From: Scatosoma sp045537295
Lineage (GTDB): Bacteria; Bacillota; Clostridia; Christensenellales; Borkfalkiaceae
NCBI GenBank assembly: GCA_045537295.1
Contig: JAZSPG010000008.1
Location: 1-11,974, forward strand
Direction: 5' to 3'
Length of the DNA: 11,974 nt
The notes below the pieces were generated by a model. The model was not told the DNA's origin. It made no database searches and was given only the letters and a program-made list of their open reading frames with translations. The stretch's first letter is position 1. The number at the start of each line of letters is the position of its first letter. Made by a program: the position numbers and the translations under genes. Positions 6,605 through 11,921 of the stretch are shown here, in pieces.

Positions 6605-7866
6605 AGGCGGTGGTGTTTACGCTCGGCTGTAAAGTCAACGACGTGGAAAGCGGTTCGCTCATTCGGGGCTTGAAACATTTGGGGTACGAGGTTTCGCGGG
6701 AATTAGAGTATGCGGATTTGTATATTATCAACACCTGCGCGGTGACGGCGGAGGCGGAGAGAAAGAGCCGTCAATCGATAGGCAGGGCGTTAAAATGCAA
6801 TCCCGTGGCAAAGGTTATCGTTTGCGGGTGCGCGTCCGAAAAAAACGCCGAGGCGTGTTTGGAAAAGGGTGAAAATATTTTCGCCGTACTCGGCGCAAAA
6901 GGGAAAAACCGCGTTTTAGAAATCGTACAATCGGGCTTTGACGAAAGCGTAAAAGGGGGGCAGGTATTTAACGAAAGCGAAAAATACGAGGAAATGCCCC
7001 TGCCCGAATGTTTGAAAACGCGGGCGTTCGTCAAAATTCAGGACGGGTGTAACAGGTTTTGTTCGTATTGCGTGATACCGTACTTACGCGGGCGTAGCCG
7101 TAGCCGAAACGCCGACAGCGCGGTGGCGGAAATTTTGCAAAGCGAGGCTATGGAAACGGTCCTGACGGGGATTGATATTTCCGATTACAAGGACGAGAAC
7201 GGGCGCGATTTGATTTATTTGTTTTCGAAAATTCATAACGCGGATACGCGGATTCGGTTGGGGTCGATGGAAGTGAGTATGATAACGCCCGCCTTTTTAG
7301 ACGCGTTGAGGGGGTTGAAAAATTTTGCTCCGCATTTTCATTTGTCCTTGCAAAGCGGGTCGAACGCGGTGTTGAAGAGTATGAACCGTCATTACACGCG
7401 CGAGGAATATTTGGAAAAGTGCAAAATGATTTACGAGGCGTTTCCCCTTGCGTCCATTACGACGGATATTATCGTTGGGTTTCCCACCGAAACGGAAGAG
7501 GATTTTTCTTTGTCGCTAAAAATCGTGGAGGAGGCGGGGTTTTCGCAAATTCACGCCTTTCCGTATTCGGCGCGCGAGGGTACGAACGCGTATAGAAAGT
7601 ATAAGGAATTGCCTCACGCCGTTAAAAAGGAACGGGTGGAACGGTTGCTTTTGGCGGGGCAGGCGCAAAAGCAAAAATACCTGCAAAAGTTTATAGGACA
7701 AACGCTTACCATCGCGCCTGAAAACTGTATAGACGGGTATACCGAGGGGTACGCGGAAAATTATATTCGCGTATATATCGAGGGTGAAATGGAAAAAAGG
7801 CTTACCCAAGTATGCGTTGAACGGTGTTTTAAGGACGGCGTTTTGGCGAAAGTTATGCAAAAATAA
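6601..7866 (+). CDS. mtaB: tRNA t6A37 methylthiotransferase MtaB
   Basis: A radical-SAM enzyme that converts t6A37 to ms2t6A37 in tRNAs reading ANN codons. The 421-aa product starts with the methylthiotransferase domain: FTLGCKVN (Cys10), INTCAVTAEAERKSRQSI (Cys46) and IVCGCAS (Cys77), the three ligands of the auxiliary 4Fe-4S cluster. The radical-SAM motif is C150-NRF-C154-SY-C157. SLQSGS follows near 249-254 and a TRAM RNA-binding domain covers about 365-421. KVNDVES near the N-terminus and the size separate it from MiaB and RimO. It overlaps rsmE by 4 bp and is followed 17 nt later by hinT. Confidence 0.95.
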   Translation: MKAVVFTLGCKVNDVESGSLIRGLKHLGYEVSRELEYADLYIINTCAVTAEAERKSRQSIGRALKCNPVAKVIVCGCASEKNAEACLEKGENIFAVLGAKGKNRVLEIVQSGFDESVKGGQVFNESEKYEEMPLPECLKTRAFVKIQDGCNRFCSYCVIPYLRGRSRSRNADSAVAEILQSEAMETVLTGIDISDYKDENGRDLIYLFSKIHNADTRIRLGSMEVSMITPAFLDALRGLKNFAPHFHLSLQSGSNAVLKSMNRHYTREEYLEKCKMIYEAFPLASITTDIIVGFPTETEEDFSLSLKIVEEAGFSQIHAFPYSAREGTNAYRKYKELPHAVKKERVERLLLAGQAQKQKYLQKFIGQTLTIAPENCIDGYTEGYAENYIRVYIEGEMEKRLTQVCVERCFKDGVLAKVMQK

Positions 7867-7883
7867 AAAGGAGAAATATATAT

Positions 7884-8219
7884 ATGGAAAACTGTATTTT
7901 TTGTAAAATTGTCGCGGGGGAAATTCCGTCGCCGAGGTTGTACGAGGACGAAAAGATGATTGTCATTAAGGACATTCAGCCAAAAGCCAAGTGCCATTAT
8001 CTTTGTATCCCCAAAACGCATTTCGCGTTGCTGTCTGAAATGGATAGCGAAAGGGCGGAAGTCGTTAAGCATTGTTTTCAAATAATTCCTACCTTAGAGG
8101 AAAAGCTGGGGTTGAAAGAGGGTTACCGCGTGATTATCAACCAAGGCGAGAACGGCGGGCAGACGGTGGCGCATTTGCATATCCATTTGCTCGGCGGGGA
8201 AAAATTGGGCGATTTTTAA
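7884..8219 (+). CDS. hinT: HIT-family (HINT-type) nucleotide hydrolase
   Basis: A 111-aa histidine-triad protein; HINT enzymes cleave purine nucleoside phosphoramidates and adenylated amines. It opens with CIFCKI (Cys4, Cys7), part of a Zn site in many bacterial members, and ends with the triad AHLHIHLLGG (His97, His99, His101), the catalytic motif. ATG 7884 follows AAGGAGA (7868-7874). It is the last gene of the prmA operon; in many Clostridia rpsU follows at this point, but here the operon stops. The HIT family is certain; the hinT label rests on size and motif. Confidence 0.92.
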   Translation: MENCIFCKIVAGEIPSPRLYEDEKMIVIKDIQPKAKCHYLCIPKTHFALLSEMDSERAEVVKHCFQIIPTLEEKLGLKEGYRVIINQGENGGQTVAHLHIHLLGGEKLGDF

Positions 8220-8250
8220 GAGAGAAAGCGGTATAAAACCAAATAAAAGG

Positions 8251-8279
8251 GTATAAAAATCAAATAGTTAGGCAATAAT
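8251..8279 (+). promoter_or_regulatory. Sigma-F-like forespore promoter of the 8324 gene
   Basis: GTATA (8251-8255), a 15-nt gap, and GGCAATAAT (8271-8279), a full match to the sigma-F -10 form GGNNANANT. A second GTATA at 8231-8235 with GGGTATAAA at 8249-8257 is spaced only 13 nt and may be a weaker tandem copy. The expected start is about 8285-8287. No sigma-A promoter with both boxes is seen. Sigma-G recognises a similar sequence and is the alternative. Confidence 0.6.
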
Positions 8280-8323
8280 CCTTTCCGTAATTCGATTGCG
8301 TAGGTTACGGGAGGGATTTTTTT
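8280..8323 (+). promoter_or_regulatory. SD-masking hairpin / terminator running into the 8324 start codon
   Basis: Left arm CCTTTCCGTAA (8280-8290) pairs over all 11 positions (two G-T) with TTACGGGAGGG (8305-8315), loop 14 nt. The SD GGGAGGG (8309-8315) is wholly in the right arm, and A-T7 follows directly into ATG 8324. The left arm starts at the base after the -10 box, so a transcript from the local promoter (start about 8286) keeps only CGTAA and cannot mask the SD. RNA reading through from hinT folds the full stem; with the T7 run this would also serve as the terminator of the prmA-hinT operon. Confidence 0.7.
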
Positions 8324-8767
8324 ATGCTCGGCGGGCGGATAAAAAGGTTTTTTGCGCTAATGTTGGCGGTGGGGAGCGCGGTTGTTGTGGCTATCGGCGT
8401 TCTTGCCTTAAATAGCTGTAAGTTTTCCGCGTTCGAGGGGAAACGGACCTTTTATTTGTATTCCGCATCCTCGCAGGGCTGGCAAACGCAAAAATTGCGG
8501 GTTTGGGAACTCAATCAGGTGCGCGGGGAAAGCGTTCGGTTTTTAAGGAACGGGCGGTCGGCGAAAGAAATTGCCGACGAGGCGGTGGCGAAATGCGGTG
8601 CGAGCGTGGTTTTTTGCGAGAGCGCGGGCGGAGTCGTGAGCGTGTACGCGTATACGGATAAATGGGATAACGCCCTGTGGGTGAACGGCGCGCGCGTGAA
8701 TTTGCATATTGCGGTGTCTGACGAGGAATGTGTCATTGGTTCGCCGATTATTTTCGGTGGGTTTTGA
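8324..8767 (+). CDS. Unrecognised 147-aa membrane-anchored protein, probably a sporulation protein
   Basis: I do not recognise this family with confidence. The product has a basic N-terminus (MLGGRIKRF), a single hydrophobic segment at about 10-30 ending in LALNSC (Cys32, a possible but atypical lipobox) and a soluble extracytoplasmic domain. Conspicuous segments are FYLYSASSQ (43-51), KEIADEAVAKCGASVVFCES and the C-terminal VNGARVNLHIAVSDEE...IGSPIIFGGF. The C-terminal ending is vaguely like the YwmB/DUF1779 proteins encoded near spoIID in Bacillus, but the protein is shorter and this is a guess. The sigma-F-like promoter and the adjacent spoIIQ-like gene point to expression in the forespore. 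ATG 8324 is set by the SD GGGAGGG at 8309-8315. Confidence 0.85.
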   Translation: MLGGRIKRFFALMLAVGSAVVVAIGVLALNSCKFSAFEGKRTFYLYSASSQGWQTQKLRVWELNQVRGESVRFLRNGRSAKEIADEAVAKCGASVVFCESAGGVVSVYAYTDKWDNALWVNGARVNLHIAVSDEECVIGSPIIFGGF

Positions 8768-8789
8768 GAAAGGTTTTTCAAAAAGATAG

Positions 8790-8818
8790 GTATAAAACGG
8801 GGAAAAGGAGGTAAACAT
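8790..8818 (+). promoter_or_regulatory. Sigma-F-like forespore promoter of the spoIIQ-like gene
   Basis: GTATA (8790-8794), a 15-nt gap, then GGTAAACAT (8810-8818), one mismatch from GGNNANANT. The spacing is identical to that of the 8251 promoter. This explains the conspicuous GGAGG at 8807-8811, which would otherwise look like an orphan SD. The expected start is about 8824-8826, giving a leader of about 26 nt with the true SD CGGAGG at 8835-8840. Confidence 0.55.
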
Positions 8819-8850
8819 TTACATACAAAGTTTTCGGAGGATACAAAAAA

Positions 8851-9528
8851 ATGAAAGAACAAAACGAAAAAGAAGTAAAAAAGGAAAAAAAGCAAAGAAA
8901 GAAAATTAGCGGTGAAAAGCGGTTTTATATGCTGACGGCGATTGGGTGCGCGGTGGCGCTTTTAGCTATCGTCGTGGTCGCGGTTGCCGTTTCGGGCGGG
9001 AAAGTGGAAGATAATCAGGCGAATAATCAGCCCGTTCAGTCTACCCCTATCCCCGACGATTCCATCAACAACGGCGAGGGGAATAACAACGACGAACAGG
9101 TGTCCGGGTTGCCCGAGGGTATGATTTCGCCTTTGGAATCGGTGACGGTGTTGAACGATTACGGGTTTTATCATAACAAGACGCTCAACGCGTATTACGA
9201 ACATTCGGGCGTGGATTTTACCGCAACGGCGGGTACGAACGTGTTGGCTGTGGAGGACGGCGTTGTCGAGAGCGTTTATAAAGACGATATTTTAATCGGT
9301 ACGGAAATTGTCATTAACCACGGTAACGGGTTGAAGTCGGTGTACTGTTACGTGACGGAAAACGAAGGATTGAAAGCGGGCGACAGCGTGAAGAAGGGTG
9401 ATGTTATCGGCGTGGTCGCTGAGGCGAACGGTAAGGAGTACAAGGACGGCGCGCATTTGCATTTTGAAATTATCAAAGAGGGCAACCGCGTAGACCCTGC
9501 GTCCTATCTCACCTTAGAGGAAAAGTAA
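8851..9528 (+). CDS. spoIIQ: SpoIIQ-like membrane-anchored M23 (LytM) metallopeptidase
   Basis: A 225-aa bitopic protein: highly charged cytoplasmic tail (1-25), one membrane helix (about 28-48), an Asn-rich linker (51-85) and an M23/LytM domain (about 90-222). The Zn-site motifs are intact: H118-SGV-D122 and H202-L-H204 within GAHLHFEI. SpoIIQ is the forespore membrane protein whose LytM domain meets mother-cell SpoIIIAH across the intermembrane space to drive engulfment and hold the SpoIIIA channel. B. subtilis SpoIIQ has lost the first His, while clostridial SpoIIQ usually keeps the site. Size, topology, the LNDYGFYHN segment ahead of the domain and the sigma-F-like promoter favour SpoIIQ. 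The alternative is an ordinary M23 cell-wall hydrolase. No spoIID neighbour is seen to confirm it. Confidence 0.78.
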   Translation: MKEQNEKEVKKEKKQRKKISGEKRFYMLTAIGCAVALLAIVVVAVAVSGGKVEDNQANNQPVQSTPIPDDSINNGEGNNNDEQVSGLPEGMISPLESVTVLNDYGFYHNKTLNAYYEHSGVDFTATAGTNVLAVEDGVVESVYKDDILIGTEIVINHGNGLKSVYCYVTENEGLKAGDSVKKGDVIGVVAEANGKEYKDGAHLHFEIIKEGNRVDPASYLTLEEK

Positions 9529-9564
9529 AACGCGCGACTTTCGTTGGCGACGCTTAGTTTGTTA

Positions 9565-9620
9565 GGCGCGCTTGGCGCGGTTGGTGCGCTTGGTGCGCTT
9601 GGCGCGGTTGGTGCGGTTGG
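9565..9620. repeat. Six-copy 9-bp minisatellite, consensus GGYGCGSTT
   Basis: Six perfectly phased 9-mers run from 9565 to 9618 followed by GG: GGCGCGCTT, GGCGCGGTT, GGTGCGCTT, GGTGCGCTT, GGCGCGGTT, GGTGCGGTT. Units differ only at positions 3 (C/T) and 7 (C/G). The array is GC-rich, unlike its surroundings, and ends exactly at the -35 region of the next gene. It is open in all frames because the unit is 9 bp, but no credible SD or conserved product supports translation. Confidence 0.95.
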
Positions 9621-9648
9621 CATAACGAGAGAAAAAACGGCATATAAT
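9618..9648 (+). promoter_or_regulatory. Promoter of the M1 peptidase gene (sigma-A or sigma-E/K type)
   Basis: TATAAT at 9643-9648 is clear. As a sigma-A promoter the -35 would be TTGGCA (9618-9623) with a long 19-nt spacer. As a mother-cell promoter, CATATAAT (9641-9648) is one base from the sigma-E -10 CATACAAT, and GGCATAAC (9619-9626) is a partial match to the sigma-E -35 GTCATATT at the expected 14-nt spacing; CATATAATA also fits the sigma-K form CATANNNTA. Sequence alone does not decide. The expected start is about 9654-9656. Confidence 0.5.
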
Positions 9649-9684
9649 ACCCTGTCCCGTGTTTTGCGGGGCGGGGGTATTTTT
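9648..9684 (+). promoter_or_regulatory. SD-masking hairpin / terminator running into the M1 peptidase start codon
   Basis: Left arm TACCCTGTCCCG (9648-9659) pairs with CGGGGCGGGGGTA (9667-9679) in 12 pairs with one bulged G and two G-T pairs; loop TGTTTTG. The SD GGGGG (9673-9677) is in the right arm, and T5 follows into ATG 9685. The left arm begins on the last base of the -10 box, so a start at about 9655 removes the bases that pair with the SD. Full-length read-through RNA from spoIIQ would carry the complete stem plus T run, which is the only terminator candidate after spoIIQ. Confidence 0.65.
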
Positions 9685-11139
9685 ATGAAAAAGTTATTAA
9701 GTTTTGCCTTAGTATTCGCGTGTTTGGCGGTGGGGTTGCCGTTCTTCGTTTCGTGTAAAAAAGAGCAAAAGGTGAGTAGCAGGTATGAGATTACCGCGGA
9801 ATTTGTGCCAGAGAACGCGACGGTTACCGGGACGGTGAAGGTGACTTTTGAGAATTTGACGGACAACGAGTTGGGGGTGTTGAAATTCCAGCTTTATCCC
9901 AACGCCTACCGCAAAGACGCTTTGTTTGCGCCCGTGGCGAAAGAGGTGAAAAATTCGGCGTATTACGCGGGGGAGAGTTACGGGGAAATGGTGATTTCGT
10001 CCGTCAACGGCGCGAAGGGCTGGGAGGTTATGGGCGAGGACGAGAATATTTTGTACGCGTATTTACCGCAGGCGTTGTTCCCTGAGGATAAGGTCGTGCT
10101 GGATATCGGGTTTATGGTGAAGCTGGCAAAGGTCAATCACAGGACGGGGATTGCGGAAAAGTCGGTGAATTTGGGTAATTTTTTTCCTATTCTTTGCGCG
10201 TATCAAGACGGCGGGTTTGTGGAAACGGCGTATTATTCGGACGGCGACCCGTTTTTGTCCGACTGTGCGGATTTTAAGGTGGCGTTGAAACTGCCGAAAG
10301 AGTATACGGCGGTGGGAACGGGCGAGGTGGTTTCAGAGCGCACGCTCGAAAGCAAAAAAGAGTATTTGTTTAACGCGGAAAAGGTGCGGGATTTTGCGTT
10401 GGTTTTGTCGAATAAGTACCGTGTGGCGAAGGCGGAAGTGAACGGAAAAAGCGTTTCGTACTATTATTACGAGGACAAAAATGCCGAGAAAACGCTGGGC
10501 GTGGCGTGCGAGGCGTTCGCGTATTTTGAGAGTAAGTTCGGGGAATATCCGTATCCGAATTATACGGTGGCACAAACGGGGTTTTGCTACGGGGGTATGG
10601 AATATCCGAGGTTTGTGATGGTGTCGGCGGATTTGACGGGGACGGAGCTGTATCGCGCTGTCGTGCACGAAACGGCGCATCAGTGGTGGTATGCGGTTGT
10701 GGGTAGCGACCAAATACAAAACGCTTGGCAGGACGAGGGGCTTGCCGAGTATTCCGCGCTCTGTTTTTTCGAGGAATATGCGGAGTACGGCGTCAAGCGA
10801 GAGGACGAGGTGGCGGGGGCTTTGAAAGAGTACCGCTCGTATTACGACGTGTACGGGAGTGTGCTGGGACGGACGGATACCAAAATGACTCGGCATTTGA
10901 AGGAGTTTTTGAGCGAGTACGAGTATAGGTGTTTGAGCTACGATAAGGCGGTGGTGATGTTCGATACGCTGAGAAAAAGCGTGGGGGATAAGAAATTTTT
11001 TGCGGGATTGAGGCGGTATTTTGCGGATAATCGGTATAAAATTGCGACGCCGTACGATATGGTGGGGAGTTTTGAGAAGGTCGGGCTGGACGTGGCTGGG
11101 TTTTTTGATGGTTTTTTAGAGGGGAAAGGCGTTTTGTGA
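9685..11139 (+). CDS. M1-family (gluzincin) metallopeptidase, lipoprotein
   Basis: A 484-aa protein with an N-terminal lipoprotein signal (MKKLLSFALVFACLAVG) ending at FVSC, Cys24 being the likely lipidated residue, so it is probably tethered to the outer face of the membrane. An M1-type beta-domain (about 31-250) precedes the catalytic domain. Key motifs are YGGMEYP (302-308), equivalent to the GxMEN substrate loop, and HETAH (328-332) with Glu351 18 residues after it: a complete HExxH-18-E zinc site, within NAWQDEGLAEYS. A later YDKAVVMFDTL matches the conserved Tyr/helix segment. It lacks the large C-terminal helical domain of full aminopeptidase N, as in other short bacterial M1 lipoproteins. 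ATG 9685 is chosen for the SD GGGGG and the signal peptide; the frame stays open upstream to 9544 only through the minisatellite. Substrate unknown. Confidence 0.9.
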   Translation: MKKLLSFALVFACLAVGLPFFVSCKKEQKVSSRYEITAEFVPENATVTGTVKVTFENLTDNELGVLKFQLYPNAYRKDALFAPVAKEVKNSAYYAGESYGEMVISSVNGAKGWEVMGEDENILYAYLPQALFPEDKVVLDIGFMVKLAKVNHRTGIAEKSVNLGNFFPILCAYQDGGFVETAYYSDGDPFLSDCADFKVALKLPKEYTAVGTGEVVSERTLESKKEYLFNAEKVRDFALVLSNKYRVAKAEVNGKSVSYYYYEDKNAEKTLGVACEAFAYFESKFGEYPYPNYTVAQTGFCYGGMEYPRFVMVSADLTGTELYRAVVHETAHQWWYAVVGSDQIQNAWQDEGLAEYSALCFFEEYAEYGVKREDEVAGALKEYRSYYDVYGSVLGRTDTKMTRHLKEFLSEYEYRCLSYDKAVVMFDTLRKSVGDKKFFAGLRRYFADNRYKIATPYDMVGSFEKVGLDVAGFFDGFLEGKGVL

Positions 11140-11150
11140 GGCGAAAACGG

Positions 11151-11179
11151 TTGCAATTTGGGGGCGCGAAGTGTATAAT
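11151..11179 (+). promoter_or_regulatory. Sigma-A-type promoter of the zinc-ribbon gene
   Basis: TTGCAA (11151-11156), 17-nt spacer, TATAAT (11174-11179). The -35 sequence and spacing are the same as at the prmA promoter. The expected start is about 11185-11187, giving a leader of about 38 nt with SD GGGAGAGA (11211-11218). Confidence 0.83.
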
Positions 11180-11223
11180 AATAGGGAAATCGTAGGAGAA
11201 TCGTTGGGACGGGAGAGAGAACA

Positions 11224-11421
11224 ATGCCTTTTTTACAGTACAAATGCAAAAATTGCGGAAAACGCTTTGACGAGTTGGTGAAGTCGTATTTGGACGAGGT
11301 GAAATGCCCTGACTGTCAGGGGGAAACCGCGCGGGATTATTCGGGCGAAATGTTGTCCGCAACGGGAAAACAAAGCAAAAAATGCTCGGGAAACTGCAAA
11401 ACTTGTAGCGGGTGTAAGTAA
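11224..11421 (+). CDS. FmdB-family zinc-ribbon protein
   Basis: A 65-aa protein opening with the FmdB/CxxC_CxxC_SSSS-type zinc ribbon: YKCKNCGKRFDELV (Cys8, Cys11) and VKCPDCQGE (Cys28, Cys31), four Cys for one structural zinc. The family is widespread in bacteria and described as putative regulatory, though the function is not settled. The C-terminus adds four more Cys (54, 58, 61, 64) in KKCSGNCKTCSGCK, possibly a second metal site. The gene is monocistronic, with its own promoter and terminator. ATG 11224 has SD GGGAGAGA. Confidence 0.88.
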   Translation: MPFLQYKCKNCGKRFDELVKSYLDEVKCPDCQGETARDYSGEMLSATGKQSKKCSGNCKTCSGCK

Positions 11422-11434
11422 ATTTGGACGTAAT

Positions 11435-11475
11435 AACGAACGGCGGAAAATATTATTCCGTCGTTTACTTTTTTC
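11435..11475 (+). terminator. Rho-independent terminator after the zinc-ribbon gene
   Basis: Arms AACGA...CGGAA (11435-11449, 4-nt bulge) pair with TTCCGTCGTT (11456-11465), followed by ACTTTTTTC. It separates the zinc-ribbon gene from the rRNA promoter. Confidence 0.75.
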
Positions 11476-11640
11476 TCGCGCGCGACATATTATATATATT
11501 AGGGTGTGGTTAGGCTTGGATTTGTTGGCGATTTGGGTATAAAAAGGGTAAAAATTGAAAAAAATTAAAAAAGTAGAAAAAAAATTAAAAAAAATTTCAA
11601 AAAACGCTTGACATTCTTTTTCGTTAATGGTATAGTATTT
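11476..11640 (+). promoter_or_regulatory. 23S rRNA promoter with A-tract UP element
   Basis: TTGACA (11608-11613), an exact 17-nt spacer and TATAGT (11631-11636, one base from TATAAT): near-perfect core promoter. Immediately upstream, 11555-11606 is almost only A with short interruptions, runs of 6-8 A recurring roughly once per helical turn; this is what an rRNA UP element and intrinsic bend look like. The expected start is about 11641-11643. The stretch 11476-11554 between the preceding terminator and the A tract holds no gene that I can see. Confidence 0.92.
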
Positions 11641-11921
11641 AAGCTGTCGCTTTACGAGAACGGCACCTTTCTGTTGAAAGGGTATCAAGAAGATTAACAA
11701 CTGCATAGCAAATTAGTCAAAAGTTTTTTATTTTGAGAAGAAATAAAAGACGAGTACGAAAAGGCAAAGAAATTCAAATATTGAATGAAAGTAAAGAGCT
11801 AATTTGGTTAATAAGCATTGAGTAAAGACAAAAACGTTAAGGACTCAAATGACTGCCAAAATAGCCGAGTAAAGAATATAGAATTTTTTTCGAACGAGAA
11901 GACGAGTAGAAAGAGAGAGAA
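11641..11921 (+). other. 23S rRNA leader (precursor 5' sequence)
   Basis: About 280 nt of non-coding, A-rich leader between the promoter and mature 23S. A small hairpin CCTTTC-TGTT-GAAAGG lies at 11666-11681. GATTAACAACTGCATAGC (11692-11709) resembles the conserved TTGAAAACTGCATA-type element that Firmicutes carry in the 16S-23S spacer and link to antitermination (boxA region). Two near-repeats, GACGAGTACGAAAAGG (about 11749) and GACGAGTAGAAAGAG (about 11901), and two GAGTAAAGA copies (11820, 11867) are present. No tRNA is seen. The processing stem would need the 3' flank, which is outside the window. Confidence 0.7.

Noticed and set aside
8801..8850. AAAAGGAGGT at 8804-8812 as the SD of an extra small gene
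   Set aside because: No ATG, GTG or TTG stands at a suitable distance. The string is better explained as the GG of the -10 of a GTATA-N15-GG promoter, with the true SD at 8835.
9565..9620. CRISPR array
   Set aside because: Units are 9 bp and directly abutting, with no spacers and no cas genes.
9544..9684. In-frame N-terminal extension of the M1 peptidase starting at TTG 9544 (LGALGAVG repeats)
   Set aside because: The frame is open only because the 9-bp minisatellite and the hairpin contain no stops. There is no SD, the promoter and SD lie inside the supposed coding part, and a proper lipoprotein signal starts at 9685.
11120..11156. Terminator after the M1 peptidase (CGTTTT / AAAACG)
   Set aside because: A 6-bp AT-rich stem with an 8-nt loop and no T run; too weak to call.
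10793..11362. Long antisense open frames opposite the M1 peptidase and other genes
   Set aside because: They lie opposite convincing genes with conserved motifs, lack SDs and recognisable domains, and reflect the codon bias of the + strand genes.
11537..11556. Another sigma-F-like promoter (GTATA, then GGGTAAAAAT) upstream of the rRNA
   Set aside because: The spacing between the two boxes is far too short, and a far better sigma-A rRNA promoter lies just downstream.
11656..11690. Relic of a 16S rRNA 3' end (GGCACCTTTCT resembling GGATCACCTCCTTTCT)
   Set aside because: Only a few bases agree, the anti-SD CCTCC is missing, and no helix-45 sequence precedes it. It is more simply a small leader hairpin.
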